Positions 1 through 5,410 of a stretch of 8,074 nt of DNA are shown in pieces (position 1 is the first letter of the stretch; the number at the start of each line of letters is the position of its first letter). Under the pieces are notes generated by a model, which worked only from the letters and a program-made list of their open reading frames with translations, did not search any database and was not told the origin of the DNA. Origin of the DNA: Desulfuromonadales bacterium (lineage in GTDB: Bacteria > Desulfobacterota > Desulfuromonadia > Desulfuromonadales > BM103); the NCBI GenBank assembly GCA_030630015.1, contig DAOVNV010000106.1, positions 1-8,074 of the forward strand. Direction: 5' to 3'. A program made the translations under genes and the position numbers.

Positions 1-16
1 CTTTGTTGTAACTATT

Positions 17-66
17 TAGCTGTCTGACTAACCACAGCATGTGGGCTATAGCTGTAAACCACATGC
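17..66. repeat. Repeated and inverted motifs upstream of the cytochrome gene
   Basis: The heptamers tagctgt (17-23, 49-55) and aaccaca (30-36, 57-63) each occur twice in the same order, with 6 bases between them in the first copy and 1 in the second. Overlapping them is an 8-bp inverted repeat, gcatgtgg (37-44) and ccacatgc (59-66), whose loop holds the perfect palindrome gctatagc (45-52). This could be a regulator binding site or the 3' hairpin of an upstream transcript. No T-tract follows, so a classical terminator is unlikely. The function is inferred only from position. Confidence 0.35.
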
Positions 67-123
67 CCTCGCTGAGAGACTGAATAGCTACTCTTTATTT
101 TGCATAAGGGAGTGAAAACAGGC

Positions 124-138
124 TTTCTGAGTCAGAAA
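124..138. promoter_or_regulatory. Palindromic operator-like site before the cytochrome gene
   Basis: The sequence TTTCTGA-G-TCAGAAA is a perfect 7+7 palindrome around one central base, 31 bases before the cytochrome ATG. A 1-base centre cannot form an RNA hairpin loop, so a dimeric DNA-binding protein is the more natural reader. I recognise no specific regulator consensus and no convincing -35/-10 pair beside it. Confidence 0.3.
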
Positions 139-169
139 AAGCTTCAGATCTTTAAGGGGAGACACTCAA

Positions 170-511
170 ATGCACAAGAATTTACTCGTAATGCTGCTAT
201 TGATGCTCGCCATACCCAACATGTCATTCGCCGTTGAGGGACCGACCCTCGAATTCGGCAAAACACTTTTCGAGTCAAATGCCCTCGGCACGAAACAGCG
301 TAGCTGCAACAGTTGTCACCCCAACGGCAAAGGCCTGGAGCAAACGGGAGATTTCAACGATACTGAGCTCAAGGATATCATCAACGCCTGCATCCGTGAT
401 GCCATGGGCGGCACCCTGTTTGACATAGACACCCAGGAACTGGAAGCCCTGCTGAACTACGTCAAGCACTTAAACCCGGAACGCGGGACGCGGAACGAGG
501 GACGCGAATAA
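170..511 (+). CDS. Small secreted monoheme c-type cytochrome
   Basis: This is a predicted periplasmic electron carrier of 113 aa, about 92 aa after removal of a Sec signal peptide (K3, hydrophobic core from residue 5, probable cleavage after SFA at residue 21). One CxxCH haem-attachment motif, CNSCH, lies at 46-50. Met79, in the segment RDAMGG, is a plausible distal axial ligand, and a closing helix lies near 88-101, as in compact class I cytochromes c. The ATG at 170 has a good ribosome site, AAGGGGAG, 8 bases upstream. The last 12 residues (NPERGTRNEGRE) are low-complexity and are encoded by a GC-rich heptamer repeat that also forms an inverted repeat past the stop. That tail is probably not part of the ancestral fold. 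The gene is convergent with the minus-strand cluster. The cytochrome call is firm, but its redox partner is unknown. Confidence 0.88.
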   Translation: MHKNLLVMLLLMLAIPNMSFAVEGPTLEFGKTLFESNALGTKQRSCNSCHPNGKGLEQTGDFNDTELKDIINACIRDAMGGTLFDIDTQELEALLNYVKHLNPERGTRNEGRE

Positions 512-563
512 ACTTTTAAGGTTTAAAGGTTTCCTCGTGCCGCGTACCGCGTCCCGCGTCCCG
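477..563. repeat. Heptamer-based inverted repeat between convergent genes
   Basis: Two 28-base arms (477-504 and 536-563) are each built of four degenerate copies of the heptamer CGGNACG. Reverse-complemented, they match at 24 of 28 positions, around a 31-base AT-rich centre. The left arm lies inside the cytochrome reading frame and encodes its Arg-rich tail. The right arm ends just before the stop of the minus-strand gene at 568. The structure could fold in RNA from either strand and act as a shared 3' barrier, but no T-tract follows on either side, so the terminator role is only possible. The unit looks like a dispersed intergenic repeat rather than gene sequence. Confidence 0.7.
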
Positions 564-567
564 GCCG

Positions 568-966
568 TTAACACCCACACCCGCAGTCGTGGCAGACAAT
601 TTTATTGCTCCCCTCCGGCTCGATCATTTCCGGCGCAAAAGCGATGCGGCTGACAGCCCTTCGGATATCTTCTGCCAGGTCACAATTCACGCTTTGCCCG
701 ATCACGTGTCCCAGGCAGAGATTGCTGATATGGTCCTTGGGTGAACGCAGGCGGACCGTATTCATAAAATCCCCATAACCGCTCACATCGTGGACGGTTT
801 CAGGTTCATCGAGTTTGGAAACCCGAATACCTAGAGGTTCATATTCACGATCCAGACTATCGATACAGGCCTGAAGAGATTCGCCTGGCTGGGACACCTC
901 CCAATCATGGTTGGTCAAACGATAGCCGTGGAAAACAACCGTAATCTCTTTCTGCAATTGTTCCAT
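568..966 (-). CDS. Small Cys-tailed protein of unknown function
   Basis: A 132-aa cytosolic protein with no signal peptide or membrane segment; I do not recognise the family with confidence. An N-terminal strand (ITVVFHGYRL) is followed by an acidic helix (about residues 28-42 from the chosen start), a strand PLGIRVSKLDE, a Cys-containing middle (SNLCLGH, VNCD) and a C-terminal CHDCGCGC. That Cys cluster suggests metal, Fe-S or thiol chemistry. The helix plus PLGIRV pattern loosely recalls thioredoxin-like DUF2703 proteins, but this is weak. The start is ambiguous. ATG 966 has AAGG 5 bases upstream. TTG 996 has GGGGAGGG ideally placed. GTG 1011 gives 147 aa. The ambiguity comes from a 39-bp tandem duplication covering the start region. 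It is the last minus-strand gene, directly downstream of the mobile-element-like insertion after the PDZ gene. Confidence 0.65.
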   Translation of the reverse strand: MEQLQKEITVVFHGYRLTNHDWEVSQPGESLQACIDSLDREYEPLGIRVSKLDEPETVHDVSGYGDFMNTVRLRSPKDHISNLCLGHVIGQSVNCDLAEDIRRAVSRIAFAPEMIEPEGSNKIVCHDCGCGC

Positions 967-1015
967 ACCTACCTTGACCGTAATCTTTTTCTGCAATTGT
1001 TCCCTCCCCACCCTG
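938..1015. repeat. 39-bp tandem duplication over a gene start
   Basis: Positions 938-976 and 977-1015 are two head-to-tail copies with 5 mismatches in 39 bases. The unit is exactly 13 codons, so the minus-strand frame stays open and the peptide EQLQK.ITV appears twice. The outer copy carries a GGGGAGGG ribosome-site-like sequence where the inner copy has AAGGTAGGT followed by ATG. The five differences suggest the duplication is not recent. Confidence 0.85.
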
Positions 1016-1032
1016 ATTATTCTGACTCCCCC

Positions 1033-1264
1033 CTAGGAGGCTGTCGGACTATACGGGCCGAAGCGAAAATTCGGAAGTTTGAGACCAGATTTTGGCTCGT
1101 TTGAGAGCAATAGCCGTAGCTATTGGTCGAAAAGGAGCTGAAATATGGGCTTTATGTCCGGAGCCTATCGTAGCGAAGGATGCAAACAGCCGGATTTGCA
1201 TCCTCCGCTATGACAGGCTCCGGACACAAGCAGCCGGGTCATGGATCGTCCGACAGCCTCCTAG
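1033..1264. mobile_element. MITE-like non-autonomous element with 17-bp terminal inverted repeats
   Basis: The ends are a perfect 17-bp inverted repeat: ctaggaggctgtcggac (1033-1049) and its complement (1248-1264). The outermost CTAG occurs at both ends and, being palindromic, can be read as a 4-bp target duplication around a 13-bp inverted repeat. Inside are three hairpins: 1058-1074 (5-bp stem), 1108-1125 (7-bp stem, loop CGTA), and 1155-1226 (two 32-base arms with 3 mismatches and an 8-base loop). There is a 22-bp direct spacing of gtttgaga (1077, 1099). There is no transposase gene, so the element would need one in trans. CTAG-type target duplications are known in IS5-related families, but the parent element cannot be named here. 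It fills the whole gap between the PDZ gene and the next gene. Confidence 0.72.
1145..1213 (+). CDS. Possible 22-codon micro-ORF inside the MITE-like element
   Basis: An ATG at 1145 follows an excellent ribosome site (AAAGGAG, 1131-1137, spacing 7) and opens a 22-codon frame beginning MGFMSGAYRS and ending at TGA 1211-1213. Most of it lies in the long hairpin, so both arms are constrained by base pairing as well as any coding role. It may be a relic of a transposase 5' end, a leader peptide or chance. No product is claimed. Confidence 0.2.
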   Translation: MGFMSGAYRSEGCKQPDLHPPL

Positions 1265-1658
1265 TAACTGGTGAAACCGTTATTTTAGGCGTCAAGCTAG
1301 TGCGCTGCAGGACCACCGAATTAGAACCGGCAACACCCGGTCGCAGGTAATGAAGAGTCACTTTGCTTCCGACAGGGCCCCAGAGATGCTGAGAAACAAC
1401 GGCAGCAAATTCGCTGCCCTGCAGAGAAAAGTCTGCAACCTGGTAGATCAGGTCGCCGGGCAGCAGACCTCCCGCAGCGGCCGGACTTTCGGGCAGCACC
1501 TGCAGGACAGTCAAGTGGCCGTTAATAGTCGGGACGACCTGCAAACCCACACCACCGAACTCTTCACCGATCCTGCCGTCGGCACCGAAAGCCGGGATGC
1601 ACAAAGCAGCCAGCAAGATCAGAACGACCCATATACTCCTGAGAGCTAATCGATCCAC
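1239..1658 (-). CDS. Secreted single-PDZ-domain protein
   Basis: A 139-aa protein with an N-terminal signal peptide (R3 and R7, hydrophobic stretch 9-21, likely cleavage at AFG/A near residue 25). The Cys at 20 is not in a lipobox context. Residues about 34-108 form one PDZ domain: a GVGL carboxylate-binding loop (36-39), the PESPAAAGGLLPGDLIYQV core, then a GPVGSKVTLHYLRPG closing strand. It has no protease domain, so it probably binds exported peptides or acts as an adaptor; the partner is unknown. The start is GTG 1658, overlapping the upstream YciO/TsaC gene by 13 bases; no in-frame ATG gives a better signal peptide. The last residues (about RRLSDDP) and the TGA come from the right end of the MITE-like element, so the present C-terminus is probably a replacement. 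Confidence 0.8.
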   Translation of the reverse strand: MDRLALRSIWVVLILLAALCIPAFGADGRIGEEFGGVGLQVVPTINGHLTVLQVLPESPAAAGGLLPGDLIYQVADFSLQGSEFAAVVSQHLWGPVGSKVTLHYLRPGVAGSNSVVLQRTSLTPKITVSPVTRRLSDDP

Positions 1659-2254
1659 GAGATATCACCACCACCCTCACGCAGGACCTCGATCTGATCA
1701 TCGATCAGGCTGATGATCGTCGAATTGTCACCAAGCCGCATTCCGCCGTCAACAACCAGGTCGAGCATGCGCCCCATGACGGTATCGATTTCATGTGGAT
1801 CATGCAGAGGTCCCTGGCCGGAGATATTGGCACTGGTCGTTACCAGGGGATGTCCCAGTTCACGGACAATTGCCAGGGCAATCTGGTCGTCCGGAATACG
1901 AATCCCGACGGTCTTCTGGCGGGTCGTCAGGCTGTTGGGGACAATCCTGGTTGCTTCCAGCACAAAGGTATAGGGGCCTGGGAGATGACGCCTCATGATC
2001 TTGAAAGCAAAGTTGCTGACCTGAGCATAATTGGCCACATCTGAAAGGTCCGCACAGATGAAAGAAAACGGCTTGCGCGGATCGCGCTGCTTGATCTGGT
2101 AGATCTTTTTGACACCGCGCTGATTGAAAATATCACAACCGAGACCGTAGATGGTGTCGGTCGGGTAGGCAATCAACTCCCCCTGCTTGAGGCGGCTGAC
2201 AACCTGGGAAATCAGGCGGGGCTGTGGATTTTCGGGGTTGATGTGTAAAATCAT
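1646..2254 (-). CDS. YciO/TsaC-family threonylcarbamoyl-AMP synthase
   Basis: A 202-aa cytosolic protein of the YrdC/Sua5/YciO superfamily. Such enzymes condense threonine, bicarbonate and ATP to threonylcarbamoyl-AMP for the t6A37 modification of ANN-decoding tRNAs. Visible signatures are YPTDTIYGLGCD (30-41), KQRDPRKPFSF (55-65), LPGPYTFVL (91-99), VGIRIPDD (116-123), TTSANISG (139-146) and NSTI (177-180). The opening HINPENPQPRLI and the overall spacing resemble E. coli YciO. Unlike E. coli YciO, the SAN signature is intact, which favours true synthase activity; that is an inference. It lacks the long C-terminal Sua5 domain. The ATG at 2254 overlaps the DUF493 stop as ATGA, implying translational coupling, and its 3' end overlaps the PDZ gene. 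Confidence 0.85.
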   Translation of the reverse strand: MILHINPENPQPRLISQVVSRLKQGELIAYPTDTIYGLGCDIFNQRGVKKIYQIKQRDPRKPFSFICADLSDVANYAQVSNFAFKIMRRHLPGPYTFVLEATRIVPNSLTTRQKTVGIRIPDDQIALAIVRELGHPLVTTSANISGQGPLHDPHEIDTVMGRMLDLVVDGGMRLGDNSTIISLIDDQIEVLREGGGDISWID

Positions 2255-2523
2255 AAGAGATACTTAAGTCCCTCGATAGTTTTCAGCGTTGCATAAATTT
2301 CTTTCAATTGACCACTGTTATGCAGTTGCACGCAAACGGTCACCGATTGGTAGCGTCCACCGGAGCTGAGTCGCGTCTTCGTGGCATCTGCAGCGACCGG
2401 CACGACCTGAGAAACAGCCGAGCTCACCGCATCGACAAATACGTCGCCGGCATCGCCAAACACCTTGAACTCGTAGTGGCATGGAAAGTCAAGCAACAGG
2501 TCTGGATCAACCCTCTGATGCAT
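2251..2523 (-). CDS. YbeD/DUF493 family protein
   Basis: A 90-aa small protein with an ACT-like alpha-beta fold. The family, typified by E. coli YbeD at 87 aa, is widespread, and its function is poorly defined. Matches include the opening LLDFPCHYEFKVFG, a central GRYQSVTVCVQL strand and a terminal helix ending LKTIEGLKYLL, in the same order and spacing as YbeD. I chose the ATG at 2523, not the longer open frame to 2625, because it gives the family length and has AGGG about 6 bases upstream. The start lies inside dut (17-base overlap) and the stop overlaps the next start by 4 bases, so it should be co-translated with both neighbours. YbeD-type proteins are sometimes linked to lipoate metabolism by gene neighbourhood elsewhere; nothing here supports that. 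Confidence 0.82.
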   Translation of the reverse strand: MHQRVDPDLLLDFPCHYEFKVFGDAGDVFVDAVSSAVSQVVPVAADATKTRLSSGGRYQSVTVCVQLHNSGQLKEIYATLKTIEGLKYLL

Positions 2524-2977
2524 GGCCTTCCCTTCCAAATCCGGTATGTCCGAAACCGCCGGAGTTGCGCGGTGTCTCCTCGAGGTCAACCACTTCCAAA
2601 AGGGAAACGCGTTCAACCGGTGCAATGATCAGTTGAGCAATCCGGTCACCGGCTTCGAAGGTTGCTGGCTCTGAACCGAGGTTGATGATGATAATCCCCA
2701 CCTCGCCCCGATAATCCGCATCGATGGTGCCGGGTGAATTCGGCAGTGAGATTCCCTTCTTCAAAGCCAGTCCCGAACGCGGGCGAACCTGCCCTTCAAA
2801 GCCCGGGGGTATTTCAAGAGCCAGCCCCGTCGGAACAAGAATCCGTTCGCCAGGAGCAACAACCAGTGGCTCGTCGAGCGCAGCGTGCAGATCCATGCCA
2901 GCCGCATGCTCGGTCATATAGGCAGGGAGGATAGCATTTTCCCGCAGTTTCTTCACCCGCAAAATTGTCTGGGTCAT
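2507..2977 (-). CDS. dut: Deoxyuridine 5'-triphosphate nucleotidohydrolase (dUTPase)
   Basis: A 156-aa homotrimeric dUTPase. It hydrolyses dUTP to dUMP and pyrophosphate, which keeps uracil out of DNA and feeds dTMP synthesis. All five family motifs are present in order: AGMDL (26-30), RPRSGLA (65-71), GTIDADYRGEV (83-93) with the catalytic Asp region, GDRIAQL (110-116) and the C-terminal flexible arm RNSGGFGHTGFG (137-148). In motif 5 His replaces the more usual Ser after GGFG. The ATG at 2977 was chosen over the open frame to 3067 because the family fold begins about here and AGAGG lies 10 bases upstream. It follows pnp after a 146-base spacer containing a 10-bp hairpin immediately before the ribosome site, and overlaps the DUF493 gene by 17 bases. 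Confidence 0.95.
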   Translation of the reverse strand: MTQTILRVKKLRENAILPAYMTEHAAGMDLHAALDEPLVVAPGERILVPTGLALEIPPGFEGQVRPRSGLALKKGISLPNSPGTIDADYRGEVGIIIINLGSEPATFEAGDRIAQLIIAPVERVSLLEVVDLEETPRNSGGFGHTGFGREGHASEG

Positions 2978-2995
2978 TGTGATAAAACCTCTATT

Positions 2996-3029
2996 AGCAG
3001 CCTGTTCATTGATAGCCCGACAGGCTGCT
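2996..3029 (-). promoter_or_regulatory. Hairpin in the pnp-dut spacer, just before the dut ribosome site
   Basis: Perfect 10-bp arms, agcagcctgt (2996-3005) and acaggctgct (3020-3029), enclose a 14-base loop. On the coding strand the stem is followed by AATAGAGGTTTT, which contains the dut ribosome site. It is therefore more likely an RNA-processing, stability or translation-control structure than a terminator. Its outer sequence resembles the end of the MITE-like element (15 of 19 bases). A weaker 6-bp inverted repeat (3050-3055 with 3076-3081) lies further upstream. Confidence 0.5.
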
Positions 3030-3123
3030 GGTTGGGCCGTAAACGAATCCAGGCGCCCGATCCGCAAGGAAAGGACGCCTGAAAAGTTTGGTCAGCAGAC
3101 AATGAAAAAGTCCGTCAGATCAA

Positions 3124-5220
3124 TTAATCTTCCGCAAGCGTCTGGCCAAGGGCTTCCTTGCGAGACAGCTTGATCTTGCCCTGGCGATCAATGCCAATAC
3201 ATTTCACGAGAACTTCGTCACCTTCGTTGAGGACGTCGGTCACCTGGCGGACGCGTTCCTTGTCCAGTTCGGAAATGTGGACCAGACCGTCAGTCCCGGG
3301 GAAGATCTCCACGAAAGCACCAAATTCCATGACCTTCTTGACCAGACCCTGGTACAGTTTGCCGACTTCGGCTTCCTGGGTCAGATCGCGGATCATCTTG
3401 ATCGCCTGCTTGGCAGCCTCGCCATCAGTTGAAGCGATATTGATGGTGCCGTCGTCCTGAATGTCGATGGCGCAACCGGTCGCTTCGATGATGCCGCGCA
3501 CGTTCTTGCCGCCCGAGCCGATAACGGTCCGCACTTGGTCGGTCTTGACCTTGATGCTGGTAATACGCGGTGCGTAAGGGGAAAGATCCTCACGCGGCGC
3601 AGCAATCGCTTTGGCCATTTCGCCGAGGATATGAATGCGGCCTGCCTTGGCCTGTGCCAGGGCCTGCTTCATGATCTCCCTGGTGACACCGGAGATCTTG
3701 ATATCCATCTGCAGGGCGGTGATGCCCTCGGCAGAACCGGTCACCTTGAAGTCCATGTCGCCGAGGTGATCCTCGTCGCCAAGGATGTCAGACAGAATGG
3801 CGACGTCATCGCCTTCCTTGATCAGGCCCATGGCAATTCCGGAGATCGCCTTGCTGACCGGAACCCCGGCATCCATCAGTGACAGCGAAGCACCGCAAAC
3901 CGAAGCCATAGATGAAGAGCCGTTCGATTCGAGGGTATCGGAGACGATGCGGATCGTATAGGGAAAGTCCTCATGCTTCGGCAGTATCTTCGATATGCTA
4001 CGCTCGGCAAGCATGCCATGACCGATCTCACGACGGCCTGGAAAGAGGCGCATGCTGGTCTCACCGACGCAGAACGGTGGGAAGTTGTAGTGCAGCATAA
4101 ACTTCTTGAAGTCCATCCCCTGGACGTTGTCCATGCGCTGCTCATCAACCTTGGTCCCCAAGGTTGCAGCGACCAGGGCCTGGGTTTCGCCACGCGTGAA
4201 CAGGGCACTGCCGTGGGCACGGGGCAGGATACCCGTTTCGCAGGTAATCGGGCGGATGGTCGCCATGTCACGACCGTCGATGCGGACGCGATCCTTGGTC
4301 ACCATATGGCGTACAACGCGCTTCTCGATCGAACCGAGGATGTCGCTGATCTCGTCTTCGCGGCCTTCGAACTCCTCGGCCAGTTGTTCCTTAACCACAG
4401 CACGATTGTCGCCCAGGGCGGCATAGCGTTCCGGCTTGGTCTTGATCTTGACAGCTTCCACAACCTTGGCTTCGGCCAGTTCGGTGACCTTGGCTTCCAG
4501 TTCGGCATCAACCTCTGCAACCAGGAACTCACGCTTCTTGAGACCGACCAGCTTGGCCAGTTCGGACTGTGCAGCAATCAGCGGTTGCAGAGACTCATGA
4601 CCAAAGAAAATGGCGTCGAGCATCTCTGCTTCGGACAGGAAGTCAGATTCCCCCTCAACCATCATCACCGCATCTTTCGAACCGGAAACAACGATCTCGA
4701 CATCACTCAGTTCCTGCTGCTCGATTGTCGGATTGGCAATCAGCTTGCCGTCGACCCGGCCAACACGAACTGCGGCGATCGGCCCTTCGAAGGGGATGTC
4801 AGAAATAGCAACAGAGGCTGAAGCGGCGACCATGGCCAGGGTGTCCGGATCGTTGACCATATCTGCCGAAATAACCGTCGGCATGATCTGGGTTTCGAAC
4901 ATGTAGCCCTTGGGGAAGAGCGGGCGCATCGGACGGTCGATCAGACGGCAGATCAGCGTCTCGCGCTCGGTGGTACCACGCTCACGACGGAAGAATGAAC
5001 CGGGGATCTTGCCGCCGGCGTAGAATTTTTCCTGGTAATTGACGGTGAGGGGGAAGAAATCCTGTCCCTCCCGCATTTTTCTGGAAGAAACCACAGTGCA
5101 GAGCACCTTGGTGTCCCCATAGGTGACAACAACGGCGCCATCAGCCTGACGCGCCATCTTGCCGGTTTCAATGGTCAAAGGCTGACCATTGAATTCGATC
5201 TCAACTTTTTGAAAACTCAT
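3124..5220 (-). CDS. pnp: Polyribonucleotide nucleotidyltransferase (PNPase)
   Basis: A 698-aa PNPase, about the family norm of 700. It is a trimeric 3'-to-5' phosphorolytic exoribonuclease, central to mRNA decay and able to add 3' tails. The order is RNase PH domain 1 (about 1-140, with the loop FYAGGKIPGSFFRREG), an alpha-helical linker (about 225-310), the catalytic RNase PH domain 2 (about 312-535), a KH domain with its GSGG loop at 568-571, and an S1 domain (about 619-690). Phosphate-site residues FPGRREIGHG (393-402) and SNGSSS (432-437) are present, as are catalytic Asp484, Asp490 and Lys492 in GDEDHLGDMDFK. ATG 5220 has AAGAGGAG 6 bases upstream (5227-5234) and starts at the usual MSFQKVEIEF; the longer GTG frame to 5247 is not needed. 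It is preceded by rpsO, as in many bacteria, with a hairpin-rich leader. Confidence 0.97.
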   Translation of the reverse strand: MSFQKVEIEFNGQPLTIETGKMARQADGAVVVTYGDTKVLCTVVSSRKMREGQDFFPLTVNYQEKFYAGGKIPGSFFRRERGTTERETLICRLIDRPMRPLFPKGYMFETQIMPTVISADMVNDPDTLAMVAASASVAISDIPFEGPIAAVRVGRVDGKLIANPTIEQQELSDVEIVVSGSKDAVMMVEGESDFLSEAEMLDAIFFGHESLQPLIAAQSELAKLVGLKKREFLVAEVDAELEAKVTELAEAKVVEAVKIKTKPERYAALGDNRAVVKEQLAEEFEGREDEISDILGSIEKRVVRHMVTKDRVRIDGRDMATIRPITCETGILPRAHGSALFTRGETQALVAATLGTKVDEQRMDNVQGMDFKKFMLHYNFPPFCVGETSMRLFPGRREIGHGMLAERSISKILPKHEDFPYTIRIVSDTLESNGSSSMASVCGASLSLMDAGVPVSKAISGIAMGLIKEGDDVAILSDILGDEDHLGDMDFKVTGSAEGITALQMDIKISGVTREIMKQALAQAKAGRIHILGEMAKAIAAPREDLSPYAPRITSIKVKTDQVRTVIGSGGKNVRGIIEATGCAIDIQDDGTINIASTDGEAAKQAIKMIRDLTQEAEVGKLYQGLVKKVMEFGAFVEIFPGTDGLVHISELDKERVRQVTDVLNEGDEVLVKCIGIDRQGKIKLSRKEALGQTLAED

Positions 5221-5238
5221 GTCCATCTCCTCTTGTCG

Positions 5239-5256
5239 AACCGGCACACACCGGCT
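5239..5256 (-). promoter_or_regulatory. Small hairpin just upstream of the pnp ribosome site
   Basis: On the coding strand AGCCGG and CCGGTT pair around a TGTGTG loop (6 pairs including one G-U). The stem ends four bases before the AAGAGGAG ribosome site of pnp. It could influence ribosome access or protect the processed 5' end, but this short a stem may also be incidental. Confidence 0.3.
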
Positions 5257-5283
5257 CTTGTAAATGTTGCTCTATAAATGGCA

Positions 5284-5352
5284 GAGGAGGATGGCCTGAG
5301 ACAGGTCCCGCGATGCAGCGCATCACAGACTCTCTCTCCGGACAGCCTCCTA
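5284..5352 (-). promoter_or_regulatory. Long irregular hairpin in the pnp leader (rpsO-pnp spacer)
   Basis: Two 33-base arms (5284-5316 and 5320-5352) around an AGC centre pair at 23 positions plus 3 G-U pairs in the rpsO-pnp transcript. The strongest blocks are a 5-bp apical stem and a 6-bp AGGAGG/CCTCCT base. In E. coli the pnp leader contains an RNase III-cleaved stem through which PNPase represses its own expression. This hairpin is in the equivalent place and has suitable length, so it is a candidate for the same circuit by analogy. No T-tract follows it. Confidence 0.5.
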
Positions 5353-5410
5353 GCCACAACCTCAAAAACTAAAGGCAGCAGGCTCCTTATCCAGAGCGTG
5401 CTGCCCATGC

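Noticed and set aside
477..563. CRISPR-like repeat structure
   Set aside because: The heptamers are contiguous and arranged as an inverted repeat with no spacers of constant length.
907..1104. Plus-strand frame containing repeated DRNLFLQLF-type peptide
   Set aside because: The peptide repeat reflects the 39-bp tandem duplication read in the antisense direction, not a repeat protein.
1092..1274. Plus-strand 60-codon frame through the MITE-like element
   Set aside because: It merely reads across the inverted repeats; its ATG has no ribosome site, unlike the shorter frame at 1145.
1350..1649. Plus-strand frame of 99 codons opposite the PDZ gene
   Set aside because: The minus-strand frame has a signal peptide and a full PDZ domain; the plus frame has neither a ribosome site nor a recognisable motif.
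3050..3081. Possible pnp terminator: 6-bp inverted repeat caggcg/cgcctg
   Set aside because: The stem is short with a 20-base loop and no T-run follows on the pnp strand, so intrinsic termination is not supported.
3973..4821. Long plus-strand open frame of 282 codons opposite pnp
   Set aside because: It lies wholly antisense to the well-conserved pnp coding sequence, has no recognisable domain, and is explained by codon bias of the opposite strand.
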